Shown: positions 36,488 through 45,086, numbered from the stretch's first letter. The stretch is DNA of 64,000 nucleotides from Desulfosudis oleivorans (GCA_020723325.1 DYJD01000017.1:80762-144761); one strand, 5' to 3'. Program-made: numbers and translations. The notes: generated by a model from the sequence alone, not told the origin.

Positions 36488-38878
36488 TTATATGCCGACG
36501 GCAAGACAAGTGCGTCGAATGACTTCATCCTGCATGGCCGGGGTGAGATCATTGAAATAAGCCGAATAACCCGACACCCGCACCAGCAGATGGGGGTACA
36601 GTCCGGGATTTTTCCGGGCTTCCATCAGGATCTTGGGATCAATGACATTGATCTGGGCCTGCATGCCGCCCCTGCGGAAATAGGTTTTGAGTAAATGGCC
36701 CAGGGCGGCAATGCCGGTGCCGCCCCGCAGGGTATGGGGGTTGAACTTGATGTTGAAATTGATGCCGTTGGCAAAGCGGCTGAAATCAAAACGATTGGCG
36801 GAATTCAACAAGGCCGTGGGGCCCTTGCGGTCCAGGCCGTTCCCAGGGGAAATGCCTGAAGCAAACGGCTCGCCTTTTTTCCGCCCGTGGGGCAAGGCCC
36901 CGGTGATCCGGCCGAAATATTCATGGGCCGTCACCGAGTATAGCCCGGTGGTATAAGCGCCCCCACGGGTATTCGGCCCCAGGGCGGAGAGGGTCTTTTC
37001 AAAAGTCTCGGCCGCATAAACAGACCAGCGGTCCACGGCCGGGTCATCATTGCCGAATTTGGCAAGGCTGCGCAAATATCCATGGATCTCCGGATCAGGC
37101 AGGTTGTTTTTGAGCAGCTCCACCAGAAGGGTCAGGCTCAATCGTTTTTCGGTAAAAACCGCCTGTTCGATGGCATACAAGGCATCGCCGGTATCAATGG
37201 GGGCCACGCACTGGATGCCGGAAAAATTGTAAGTCGCGCCGCCGGCGGTGGAGCAGACGGCATTGGAAATACAGCCTGCAAGCAGCATGCTGGTCAAGGG
37301 GGTGGGATGATGCTTGCGGTTGGCCGTTTCCACTGCCCGTAAATCCCGCACCAGCCGGCCGAGCATTTCCTTGAGCTGGATTTCAAAAGCCTGGGTCACA
37401 TGGGCCATTTCCGTCATTTGCGAAACCGGAGGTGTGGCCGCCCCTGTGCGGATGGGCGAGCCGAAGCGGCGCCCGGCATTCAATGCCATTTCCAGAACAA
37501 GGGGCAGATTGAAAAGCGCTGCATCCGTGGAGGCAAAGCTTTTACCCTGACTGACCGGCTCCACACAGCCCACGGCCGTATAATTCCTGGCGTCTTCCTT
37601 CTTGTAGCCTAGTTTTTCAAGGGTCGGCACAATGACATCATCATTGTACAAAGCCGGCGAATTGGCACCCCGGGCCAGCAGGGTATAAACAGACTCCAGG
37701 TATTCCGGTGGCGCCCCCCCATGCACCCTGGCATGAAAATTCGGCTGGCGCATGCGCAGCTCGTCCATGACTTCCAGAAAAATATAAGTCAGCTCATTGG
37801 CACTGTCCTTTCCGGATGAATCCACCCCGCCCACGGTCACCACCTGACCGTTGAACATCCCGCCATGAAAGCGTGTCAGATGTTCGGAGAAAACCGGGAT
37901 GATTTCTGATAGTTTAATGCAAAAGGCGGCGACCAGGGTCTTGGCCTTGCCCGGGTTCAGAATGCCGGCAGCCAGATCCTGTTGATAAAAGGGGTATAGA
38001 TATTGATCCATGCGGCCTGGAGAGACCGCATTGTCCAGACTTTCCAGGTTGATGGCGATCTGGGCCAACAAGATGACCTGCAGGGCTTCATGAAAATTAC
38101 CGGCCCCCCGGCCCAGGGCCAGGCTGCAGCTTCGGGCAATGGCCTCAAGCTCAGCCCGGCGCCGGGAATCCGCCTCCCTTCGGGCCAGTTGATCGGCCAA
38201 TTCTCCATAGCGCTTTCCAAAGTCGGCCAGCCCGTCGGCGATGATCATTACGGCTTCCAGAAAATGCCGGGCTTCAGTGCCTGCTTTGGTGTTCTGAATG
38301 CGGGCCTGGGCCTGGGCCTTGATACCCTCAGTGCCCAGGCGGATCAGCTTTTCATAATCCGGCGCCAGGTGGGAAATTCCGCCGCATTCATTGATCAGAT
38401 AATAATGGGCCCGCAGTTGATCCACAATCAAACGTAATTTCTCCCAGGGCTCTTGAAAAGCATGGAAAGCCATGAAGCGCAAGGACCAGAAGGGAATAAT
38501 GGCCAGCAATCGCCCTATCTCCTTTTTGGTGATTTGCAAGGGATTGGTTTTGCGGCCGGACAATTTGAACAGGTCCAGCATCACCGGCACCCCATGCAGC
38601 TCAGGGTAAATGGAACCGCCCACCCGTTTGGATGTAAAATTTCCCACAATGAGCTCGTCCGGATAAATGGCGATGCTTTTCTTGCAAAGTACCAGGCCCA
38701 GAGCCTCAGCCATCCGGATGGCCGCGGGCTTGGTGCGATTGCGGGCTTCGCGGCAATATGCGGTCCATAGCAAGGCCCGCTCCGGGCAAACAGCCGGACG
38801 GGCGGATTGAACCGCGGCCTTCAAGCGTTGAATGCGGTCGACTTCGTAACCGTTCTGATCAATCATAAATGACGGCAT
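36488..38878 (-). CDS. Glycyl radical enzyme (GCVEP-type eliminase/dehydratase)
   Basis: 796 residues from the ATG at 38878 (RBS GGAGGGG); the frame further upstream lies inside the activase gene. The glycyl radical site is RVSGYSAYF with Gly770 near the C-terminus. The active-site block AVGCVEP carries the thiyl Cys438 and, two residues on, the Glu440 used as base by glycerol-dehydratase-type enzymes. It lacks the adjacent Cys pair of pyruvate formate-lyase. It would remove water, an amine or another group from a small substrate under strict anoxia. No microcompartment shell or downstream alcohol and aldehyde genes accompany it. The substrate is unknown; dehydratase-type chemistry is inferred from GCVEP. 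Confidence 0.92.
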   Translation of the reverse strand: MPSFMIDQNGYEVDRIQRLKAAVQSARPAVCPERALLWTAYCREARNRTKPAAIRMAEALGLVLCKKSIAIYPDELIVGNFTSKRVGGSIYPELHGVPVMLDLFKLSGRKTNPLQITKKEIGRLLAIIPFWSLRFMAFHAFQEPWEKLRLIVDQLRAHYYLINECGGISHLAPDYEKLIRLGTEGIKAQAQARIQNTKAGTEARHFLEAVMIIADGLADFGKRYGELADQLARREADSRRRAELEAIARSCSLALGRGAGNFHEALQVILLAQIAINLESLDNAVSPGRMDQYLYPFYQQDLAAGILNPGKAKTLVAAFCIKLSEIIPVFSEHLTRFHGGMFNGQVVTVGGVDSSGKDSANELTYIFLEVMDELRMRQPNFHARVHGGAPPEYLESVYTLLARGANSPALYNDDVIVPTLEKLGYKKEDARNYTAVGCVEPVSQGKSFASTDAALFNLPLVLEMALNAGRRFGSPIRTGAATPPVSQMTEMAHVTQAFEIQLKEMLGRLVRDLRAVETANRKHHPTPLTSMLLAGCISNAVCSTAGGATYNFSGIQCVAPIDTGDALYAIEQAVFTEKRLSLTLLVELLKNNLPDPEIHGYLRSLAKFGNDDPAVDRWSVYAAETFEKTLSALGPNTRGGAYTTGLYSVTAHEYFGRITGALPHGRKKGEPFASGISPGNGLDRKGPTALLNSANRFDFSRFANGINFNIKFNPHTLRGGTGIAALGHLLKTYFRRGGMQAQINVIDPKILMEARKNPGLYPHLLVRVSGYSAYFNDLTPAMQDEVIRRTCLAVGI

Positions 38879-39797
38879 GGATCCCCTCCTTTGCAAATAT
38901 GGCCGAAACCTGCTGAAAATCCGTACCTGCCGGATTCTGCCGATGAAGCGGCCTAAGGTCTGAATGTATGCGCCCAAGCTTGGCTTCACCAAGGCTATGA
39001 TAAGGCAGACAATGGATGCTGTTGTGACCGTTTTCCTGTAAAAACCGGGCAACGGCCAGAAGATCGGCCTGGGTGTCGTTGATCCCGGGAATCAAGGGCA
39101 TGCGGGCTTGTAAAGGCTGAAAACAGGCCGCGAGCTTTCTGAAGTTGCTCAGAATGATGCTGTTGTCGGCCCGGGTGTGGCGCTGGTGCAGAACCGGATC
39201 CATGAGTTTCAAATCATAATAGATCAGGTTGATATTGCCCAGCAATCGCTCAATGTCCGGCCATGAAAAGGCGCCGCTGGTCTCCAAATTAATGTGAATG
39301 CCCCCGGCCCGCAGGCGGGGAAGCAGGCTGTCCAAAAAATCAGCATGCAGCATGGGTTCGCCGCCTGAGAAGGTCACGCCTCCGCCGGAGTCTTTGAAAA
39401 AATCCAGATCCCGCCTCAACTCCAGCTCCAAATCATTTATGTCCCAGACAGAACCCAGCCGCACCAAAGCCTGCTGCCGGCAGTGCAAAGCGCACTCCCC
39501 GCACCCATTACAGCGTTTATAATCCAGCCGCCCATCGGTATCCAGAATCGCCCCATGGGGACAAGCGCTTTTGCACTGAAAACAACGACTGCATCTTTCG
39601 CCATAAAAAGCCATCTCCGGCCGGGGATTGTGGGATTCGGGATTCTGGCACCAGGCGCACCGCAGGGGGCAGCCTTTCAGAAAAACAGTGGTGCGGATCC
39701 CCGGCCCGTCATGCAGGCAAAAACGCTGGATATCGAATACGACGGCTGCAGGTCCGGTGCCCCGGGCCGTATTGGATTTGAAGTGTTGATTTAGCAT
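38859..39797 (-). CDS. Glycyl radical enzyme activase (radical SAM)
   Basis: 312 residues. The radical SAM motif CPLRCAWC gives Cys43, Cys47 and Cys50. An inserted ferredoxin-like region has two four-Cys sets (Cys69, 72, 75, 79 and Cys96, 99, 102, 106), typical of the larger activases of dehydratase-class enzymes. GGVTFSGGEPMLH binds SAM. It installs the radical on Gly770 of the enzyme encoded next, whose gene overlaps by 20 bp. Its start at 39797 faces the divergent GntR gene across a 300-bp regulatory gap. Confidence 0.95.
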   Translation of the reverse strand: MLNQHFKSNTARGTGPAAVVFDIQRFCLHDGPGIRTTVFLKGCPLRCAWCQNPESHNPRPEMAFYGERCSRCFQCKSACPHGAILDTDGRLDYKRCNGCGECALHCRQQALVRLGSVWDINDLELELRRDLDFFKDSGGGVTFSGGEPMLHADFLDSLLPRLRAGGIHINLETSGAFSWPDIERLLGNINLIYYDLKLMDPVLHQRHTRADNSIILSNFRKLAACFQPLQARMPLIPGINDTQADLLAVARFLQENGHNSIHCLPYHSLGEAKLGRIHSDLRPLHRQNPAGTDFQQVSAIFAKEGIHAVIYD

Positions 39798-39838
39798 GTG
39801 ATGCCCAACCTATACGATCGCATTCATTGGTACCCTTT

Positions 39839-39932
39839 TATCGGGGTCGGAGTCGGTATCGCTATCGGTATCGAATCTTTTTCGTTTTTTTTTGCTTTCG
39901 ATTGCGACCCCGATACCGACCCCGACCCCGAT
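39839..39932. repeat. Inverted hexamer arrays (TCGGTA-type)
   Basis: Tandem imperfect copies of a GGTATC/GGAGTC unit fill 39839-39877. The complementary units (CCGATA/CCGACC) fill 39900-39932, around a T-rich 22-bp loop. The arrangement parallels 31413-31591 but with a different unit sequence. It sits in the divergent regulatory gap before the radical enzyme operon. Confidence 0.65.
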
Positions 39933-39934
39933 CT

Positions 39935-39953
39935 AAAGTGGTAATACCACTTT
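39935..39953. promoter_or_regulatory. FadR/PdhR-type operator palindrome
   Basis: AAAGTGGT-AAT-ACCACTTT is a perfect 8-3-8 inverted repeat. Its core TGGTnnnACCA is the known recognition pattern of the FadR/PdhR/LldR branch of GntR regulators. It lies between the activase gene (minus) and a GntR-type gene (plus), so the regulator at 40098 is the obvious ligand and could control both directions. Confidence 0.7.
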
Positions 39954-40009
39954 ATCTCTCCCCTATCCTCATCAATAGCGCCGTGTCAAGGTTTTATTTC
40001 AGGTTATCA

Positions 40010-40038
40010 TTGACATTTATCTATAGTATGGATAGCAT
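40010..40038 (+). promoter_or_regulatory. Probable promoter with overlapping palindrome, for the GntR gene
   Basis: TTGACA (40010-40015) is followed after 17 bp by TAGCAT (40033-40038). The spacer holds an imperfect 17-bp palindrome at 40018-40034 (TATC...GATA). The start codon is 60 bp downstream. The -10 match is weak. Confidence 0.4.
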
Positions 40039-40097
40039 TACCCCATTCAGAAACTGGACTGACCAAATCAAGATAAAGAAACCTTTGGATATACCCA

Positions 40098-40880
40098 ATG
40101 CATACGCCGGACAATCCCAAAGAAAAACTCTCCAGCCGGATATCCAGAAGCATTCAAATGGATATCCTGAACGGTCTGTATCCACCGGAAAGCCGCTTGC
40201 CGTCGGAACGGGATCTGGCATTGCAGTTCAAGGTGAGCCGGGTGACCATCCGGGAAGCCATGGAAAAGCTGGAACAGCTCGGCATGGTGGAAAAGCGGCC
40301 CAACAGCGGCTCCTATGTTTGCGACCTGCCGGCCCGGGCCTCCATTTCACTCCTCACGGAAATCATGAACCACGGCGAATCCGTGGACGCCGCTTTTTTA
40401 ATGGCTTTATTGGATTTCAGGCAGGTGATCGAAGTCTATTCCGCCCGCCGGGCCGCCCGCAATGCCTCCTCGGCGGATATTGTTTTGATGAAAAAAACCA
40501 TCGCCCAAATGAAACGCAACTTGGATGACACCGAAACCGTCTCCCGTTTGAATGTGGACCTGCATACCGACCTGAACCGTTTGTCCGGCAACCTGGTCAT
40601 TCAACTGCTTTTCAACTCTTTCAAATCCGTTTATACTTATTACATGGATGTTTTTCATCGCCTGCCGGAGGCTTCAAAAGACATTGTCTTGCATTATGAA
40701 AAACTGGTTGCCGCCATTGAAGCCAGGGACGATCAATACGCGGCCCATGTCATGGAAGCGCTGCTGTGCTACGGCCATAACCGGGTAAAGGACGCTGCCG
40801 GCTTGACTCAAAACGGAAAGCAGGTGCGCCTGCGGCCTGGGTCTGTGAAAAAAAGGACCAAGAAGGATGAAATCCCATGA
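40098..40880 (+). CDS. GntR-family (FadR subfamily) transcriptional regulator
   Basis: 260 residues. The winged helix at about 10-75 carries LPSERDLALQFKVSRVTIREAMEKLEQLGMV, the standard GntR recognition helix. The C-terminal all-helical FCD-type domain (about 95-235) has Asp/His-rich helices typical of FadR/LldR effector sites. It is divergent from the activase and radical enzyme operon and next to a TGGTnnnACCA palindrome, so it most likely controls that operon and itself. It overlaps the ThiS-like gene by 4 bp. Confidence 0.93.
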   Translation: MHTPDNPKEKLSSRISRSIQMDILNGLYPPESRLPSERDLALQFKVSRVTIREAMEKLEQLGMVEKRPNSGSYVCDLPARASISLLTEIMNHGESVDAAFLMALLDFRQVIEVYSARRAARNASSADIVLMKKTIAQMKRNLDDTETVSRLNVDLHTDLNRLSGNLVIQLLFNSFKSVYTYYMDVFHRLPEASKDIVLHYEKLVAAIEARDDQYAAHVMEALLCYGHNRVKDAAGLTQNGKQVRLRPGSVKKRTKKDEIP

Positions 40881-41116
40881 AAATCGAAATCAATCTCTTT
40901 GCCACCCTTGCCCGCTACAAACCGGCTGACTTAGGTCAAAATCCTTGGGCCCTGATTTGTGATGAAGGCGCCACCATCCAGGCACTGTTTGAACAAATCG
41001 GCCTTCCCCTGCAAGAGGTTAAACTCATTTTTCTCAACGGCGTGCATGCCCAAGCCGACAATGTGTTGCATGATGGAGACCGCTTAGGCGTATTCCCACC
41101 AGTAGGCGGGGGCTGA
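40877..41116 (+). CDS. ThiS/MoaD-family sulfur carrier-like protein
   Basis: 79 residues with the beta-grasp pattern (KIEINLFATLARY, then IFLNGVHAQADNVLHDGDRLGVFPP) and the C-terminal Gly-Gly tail, here ending Val-Gly-Gly-Gly. The extra terminal Gly is unusual, as most carriers end exactly in Gly-Gly. It overlaps the regulator gene (ATGA). Its activating enzyme is probably the ThiF-like protein at 35487. The sulfur could serve a tungsten or molybdenum cofactor, thiamin or another product; none of those pathways is in view. Confidence 0.85.
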   Translation: MKIEINLFATLARYKPADLGQNPWALICDEGATIQALFEQIGLPLQEVKLIFLNGVHAQADNVLHDGDRLGVFPPVGGG

Positions 41117-41134
41117 TCACCTATATCATCATTC

Positions 41135-41163
41135 TTGACACGTCTGCGACCCTTGCGTATACT
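41135..41163 (+). promoter_or_regulatory. Near-consensus sigma-70 promoter
   Basis: TTGACA (41135-41140), a 17-bp spacer and TATACT (41158-41163), one base from the ideal -10. It lies 170 bp before the PAS-domain gene and would serve the signalling cluster 41333-47417. Confidence 0.7.
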
Positions 41164-41332
41164 ATCGTTAAAAAAGCGAATTCTCAACCTCTTCAAAAAA
41201 AGCAGATTTCCAATACACCGTTTTATTGTTGCCGGCTGAACCCGCTCAACGGAGCGGAAGTTGAATCAAACTATCCATTAAATTTGCCCATAACCATAGG
41301 AAATACTGATCATCTGGAAAGTCTGAAGTGCG

Positions 41333-42601
41333 ATGAAAGGATTTTTCTTTAGGATATTGTTCTTTTTTCTTGGATGCCTGGCGGCTGTAGCAGCCGATTT
41401 GCCGGTTGCTCCCCCAGGGCTTGCCCATGAGACCGCACCGGCCATAAACCGGGAATCGCCGAAACAGGTATTCATCCTGAACTCACATAATTACAATATG
41501 CCCTGGCAATCAGCGATCAATCGTTCCATCTACGCCGTCATGGAAGTGGACACCCGCACGGCAACAGAATTATACACCGAATTCACCGGCCTCTCTCAAC
41601 TTTTCGACACTGCTTATGAGCAGAAGCTTTTGGATCTTTATACTCACAAATATGCCGGCAGCCTGGTAAGGAACAAGGACCTAACATTTTGGGATCTGTA
41701 CAAGTGGAGCATCATCGGTGTTATGAGCCTGACCATTTTCCTGGTATTGCTGATCCTATTGTTGCTCATCCAGCTCTCAAGGCGTCGTCGGGCCGAGCGG
41801 ATGCTGCAAAAATCCCATGACGACTTGGAAATCCGCGTGAGCCAACGTACCGCCGACCTTGTTCAGATCAATACAAAATTGCAGCAAGAAATCATTGAAC
41901 GCAAGCAGGCCGAACAAACCCTGGCTGATTCTGAACGCCGACTGGCCGACATCATTGAGTTTCTGCCCGACCCCACCTGGGTCATCAATCTTGAAGGAAA
42001 AGTGATCGCCTGGAATATGGCGGTAAAAAAAATGACAGGTATTGAAAAGCAGGAAATCCTTGGAAAAGGCGACTATGCCTATGCACTTCCGTTCTACGGG
42101 GAGCGTCGTCCTGTCCTGATCGACCTAGTATTGCAGCGCGATGAGAACTGGGAAAAGAGATACCTGAGCCTCAAATCAGAAAACGGGGTGCTGGTTTCCA
42201 GCGAGTCCTTTCATCCGATCATGGGAATCGGCGGCCGCTATCTGGCCGGTGCGGCTGCCAGACTATATGATGCCCGAGGAAATGTGGTGGGGGCCATTGA
42301 GTCGGTGCGGGATATCACCGCTGCCAAACGAATGGAACAGGAACGGGAACGACTAATCCAGGAGCTGCAGGAGGCCCTCGCCAAGGTCCGAACCCTTAGC
42401 GGGCTCTTGCCCATCTGCGCCTCATGCAAAAACATTCGTGACGACAAGGGGTATTGGAATCAAATCGAAACATACATCAGCAACCATGCAGAAGTCGCCT
42501 TTAGTCACAGTTTATGCCCGGAATGTGCGAAAAAACTTTATGGAGATCAGATCTGGTATCAAAAGCATCGGGATAAATCATGCAACCAGGAACAAACCTG
42601 A
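41333..42601 (+). CDS. Membrane PAS-domain signalling protein with Cys-rich tail
   Basis: 422 residues. A signal peptide (about 1-22) is followed by KQVFILNSHNYNMPWQSAI, the opening of an ABC-type substrate-binding sensor domain, but only about 70 of its usual 280 or so residues remain before a membrane helix at about 125-148. Then come a coiled coil, a PAS domain (about 205-330) and a C-terminal Cys pair module (PICASCKNIRDDKGYW with LCPECAKKLY), common at the end of sensory proteins in this group. There is no histidine kinase or GGDEF output. It may be an in-frame deletion product; it sits upstream of two binding-protein genes and a hybrid kinase gene. Confidence 0.75.
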   Translation: MKGFFFRILFFFLGCLAAVAADLPVAPPGLAHETAPAINRESPKQVFILNSHNYNMPWQSAINRSIYAVMEVDTRTATELYTEFTGLSQLFDTAYEQKLLDLYTHKYAGSLVRNKDLTFWDLYKWSIIGVMSLTIFLVLLILLLLIQLSRRRRAERMLQKSHDDLEIRVSQRTADLVQINTKLQQEIIERKQAEQTLADSERRLADIIEFLPDPTWVINLEGKVIAWNMAVKKMTGIEKQEILGKGDYAYALPFYGERRPVLIDLVLQRDENWEKRYLSLKSENGVLVSSESFHPIMGIGGRYLAGAAARLYDARGNVVGAIESVRDITAAKRMEQERERLIQELQEALAKVRTLSGLLPICASCKNIRDDKGYWNQIETYISNHAEVAFSHSLCPECAKKLYGDQIWYQKHRDKSCNQEQT

Positions 42602-42665
42602 TGAACTGGGGGCCCACAATTTGCATTCATGTCACCGGTAATTTCAGGGAGGCCACGGAATCAAC

Positions 42666-43805
42666 ATGAAAAAGAAAATCGACTTTTTAACTCCTTGGTG
42701 GATGTTTTGGTTTTTGCTCCTGTTTTCTACGGCAGGCCATGCTGCCGAATCCGTTAAAATTGCAGCTATTTTTGCCAAAACCGGCCCGGCGGTGGTGGTT
42801 CCCGGCCTGCGTCCGGAATTTAATTCCGTGCGTCTGGCGGTAAAGGAACTGAACGACAGCGGCGGCCTGCTTGGTCATCCCATCGAAGTACTTGAATTCG
42901 ACAACAAGAGTACCGCCCTGGGGGCCAAGCAGGCCGCCGAAGAGGCTGTCAAGGCAAGGGTCTTAGCCGTCATCGGCGCAACCAGAAGCTCCCATTCCCT
43001 GGGCATGGCCCCGGTGCTCCAGGCAGCCGGAATCCCTATGATCTCACCGGTCTCCACCAATCCTGAAGTTACCCTTACAGGCGACTTCATCTTCCGGGTC
43101 TGCTTTATCGACGATTTTCAGGGAGAAGTCATGGCCGCCTTTGCTGCCAAGGCCCTGAAGGCTAAAACCGCCGTGGTCCTTACCAATACCAGTGAAAAAT
43201 TCAGTCTGAGCCTGGCCGGGCTTTTTATGGAAAAATTCAAAAATCTGGGGGGGGCCATTCTCTGGGAAGGGGACTACCTGGGCAACGCCACCAATTTTGA
43301 AGAACAACTTGTCAAGGTAAAAGCCTTTAAGCCGGATGTCTGTTTTGTTCCCGGCTATGACAGCGATACAGGCTTTATCGTCAAACAGGCCCGGGAAATG
43401 GGAATAGATGCCGTATTTTTGAGCGGAGACGGTTTAACCGATGCCATCTATAAGTATGCCGGGAACGCTGCTGATGGACTTTTCTTTTCCAGCCACTGGC
43501 ATCCGGATGATCCGGATAAAAAAAGCAGGCAGTTCATCCAAACCTATGAGAGAGAATATCCCAAAGTAATTGAAGCAGTAACCGCCCTGGGTTATGATGC
43601 GGTCATGCTCCTGGCTGATGCCGTCAAACGGGCAAAATCCCTGGAGCCTGCCAAGATCCGCAACTCCCTGGCTGAAACCAAAGGTTTCAAAGGTATCACC
43701 GGCGAAATCAGCTTTGACAAGAATCGCAATCCCATGAATAAATCCGCGGTCATCCTGAAGTTCGAAAAAGAGGTGGCCGTATACATTAAAACGATTACAC
43801 CGTAA
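42666..43805 (+). CDS. Periplasmic Leu/Ile/Val-type binding protein, copy 1
   Basis: 379 residues with a signal peptide (cleaved near GHAAES). The body is a type I periplasmic-binding fold: VKIAAIFAKTGPA, LAVKELNDSGGLLGHPIEV, VIGATRSSHSLGMAPVLQ and CFIDDFQGEVMAAF. It is followed by a clear paralogue (about half identical by eye). No permease or ATPase genes of a branched-chain transporter are nearby, while sensor genes lie on both sides. It may therefore hand a ligand to a sensor instead of, or as well as, a transporter. Confidence 0.9.
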   Translation: MKKKIDFLTPWWMFWFLLLFSTAGHAAESVKIAAIFAKTGPAVVVPGLRPEFNSVRLAVKELNDSGGLLGHPIEVLEFDNKSTALGAKQAAEEAVKARVLAVIGATRSSHSLGMAPVLQAAGIPMISPVSTNPEVTLTGDFIFRVCFIDDFQGEVMAAFAAKALKAKTAVVLTNTSEKFSLSLAGLFMEKFKNLGGAILWEGDYLGNATNFEEQLVKVKAFKPDVCFVPGYDSDTGFIVKQAREMGIDAVFLSGDGLTDAIYKYAGNAADGLFFSSHWHPDDPDKKSRQFIQTYEREYPKVIEAVTALGYDAVMLLADAVKRAKSLEPAKIRNSLAETKGFKGITGEISFDKNRNPMNKSAVILKFEKEVAVYIKTITP

Positions 43806-43833
43806 AACCGGCAAAAGAGGTCGCGAAAGCAGA

Positions 43834-44967
43834 ATGAACAATACCATTGTTTGCTTCCTGTTCACACTTTTGGTATTTATCCCTTCTCCCCATGGAGTTG
43901 CCCATGCCGGTGAAACCATGAAAGTGGCAGCCGTCTTTGCCAAGAGTGGTGAGGCCGCCACACCCAACACCTTGGTTTTCTATGGCCTCCGCTTTGCAGT
44001 GGAGGAAATCAATAAAAAGGGCGGCTTGTTGGGAAAGCCTGTTGAGCTGATTGAAATTGACAATCAGAGCACGGCCTTGGGCTCCAAGGCCGCGGCGGAA
44101 AAGGCTGTCCAGGAAGGAGTGGCGGCGGTGATCGGTGGATCACGCAGCTCCTATGCCTTGGCCATGGCGCCGGTGCTTCAGGCCGCCCACATTCCCATGA
44201 TTTCACCCACTGCCACTATACCGGAACTTACATTGGCAGGTAATTATATTTTCAGGGCTTGCTTTATCGATGATTTCCAGGGCAAAATCATGGCATTATT
44301 TGCCCTGCGTGAACAGGGCGCGGACACTGCCGTGGTTCTCACTAATACCGGCAATAAATACAGCATGACCCTTGCCAGGGTCTTCATTGAACAATATCAA
44401 AAGGCCGGCGGCAGGGTCCTCATGGAAGGGGAGTATCTCGAAAATGTCACCGATATCCCTACCATGATAGAACAGGTACGAAAACTTCATCCCAAGGTCG
44501 TATTCATCCCCGGCTACGGCAAGGACACTGGGGCCATCATGAAACAAGCTAAAGAAATGGGAATGCGCTTCAACTGGTTGGGCGGTGACGGCTGGGGCGA
44601 AGAATTGCTCTATCAATACGCCGGGGATGCCGCGGAAGGCAGCCACACCTGTTCCAACTGGAACAAAAACAATCCAGACCAGATCACCCGCTGGTTCGTG
44701 GAAACTTATGAAAAATCCTATGGCCGGATTATTTCCTTTTCCGTTCCTTTGGCCTATGACGCCTGCATGTTGTTGGCCGACGCGGTCAATCGGGCGAATT
44801 CAACAAACCCGTTTAAAATCCGGGAGGCCCTGGCAGCCACCAAAGGCTTTAAAGGCGTAACCGGCGACATCACTTTTGATGAAAACCGCAATCCCATTGG
44901 AAAAGCCGCGGTGATTTTAAAATACGAAAAAGGCGCCCTGGTATATGTCAAGACTTTCCAGCCCTGA
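43834..44967 (+). CDS. Periplasmic Leu/Ile/Val-type binding protein, copy 2
   Basis: 377 residues, a tandem paralogue of the previous gene, with its own signal peptide (cleaved near GVAHA). Matching blocks include VAAVFAKSGEA, INKKGGLLGKPVELIEIDNQ, VIGGSRSSYALAMAPVLQ, CFIDDFQGKIMALF and the C-terminal TKGFKGVTGDITFDENRNP. The two differ in residues lining the inter-domain cleft, so ligand preference may differ. It ends 8 bp before a large palindrome containing a REP sequence. Confidence 0.9.
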   Translation: MNNTIVCFLFTLLVFIPSPHGVAHAGETMKVAAVFAKSGEAATPNTLVFYGLRFAVEEINKKGGLLGKPVELIEIDNQSTALGSKAAAEKAVQEGVAAVIGGSRSSYALAMAPVLQAAHIPMISPTATIPELTLAGNYIFRACFIDDFQGKIMALFALREQGADTAVVLTNTGNKYSMTLARVFIEQYQKAGGRVLMEGEYLENVTDIPTMIEQVRKLHPKVVFIPGYGKDTGAIMKQAKEMGMRFNWLGGDGWGEELLYQYAGDAAEGSHTCSNWNKNNPDQITRWFVETYEKSYGRIISFSVPLAYDACMLLADAVNRANSTNPFKIREALAATKGFKGVTGDITFDENRNPIGKAAVILKYEKGALVYVKTFQP

Positions 44968-44975
44968 AAAAAACG

Positions 44976-45053
44976 GCCTTGATCACCGTTTCGGCCATAT
45001 CGCGGCTGGAAGCCGCTCCCACAATAAAGGATGGCCGAAACGATGATCAAGGC
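44976..45053. repeat. REP sequence nested in a 78-bp palindrome
   Basis: The 23-bp arms 44976-44998 and 45031-45053 are almost perfect reverse complements. Between them 44999-45023 reads as a REP sequence, the reverse complement of the one at 63342-63367. It lies between the second binding-protein gene and the histidine kinase gene and could stop or pause transcription. Confidence 0.75.
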
Positions 45054-45086
45054 TAACAAACAGAAGAAAGCGAACGTTTTCACCCC

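Noticed and set aside
38879..39052. Longer start for the glycyl radical enzyme
   Set aside because: The added residues lie inside the activase gene; the ATG at 38878 has GGAGGGG.
39827..40528. 233-residue frame over the hexamer arrays and GntR gene
   Set aside because: It starts with Arg/Tyr repeats translated from the hexamers and overlaps the real regulator in another frame.
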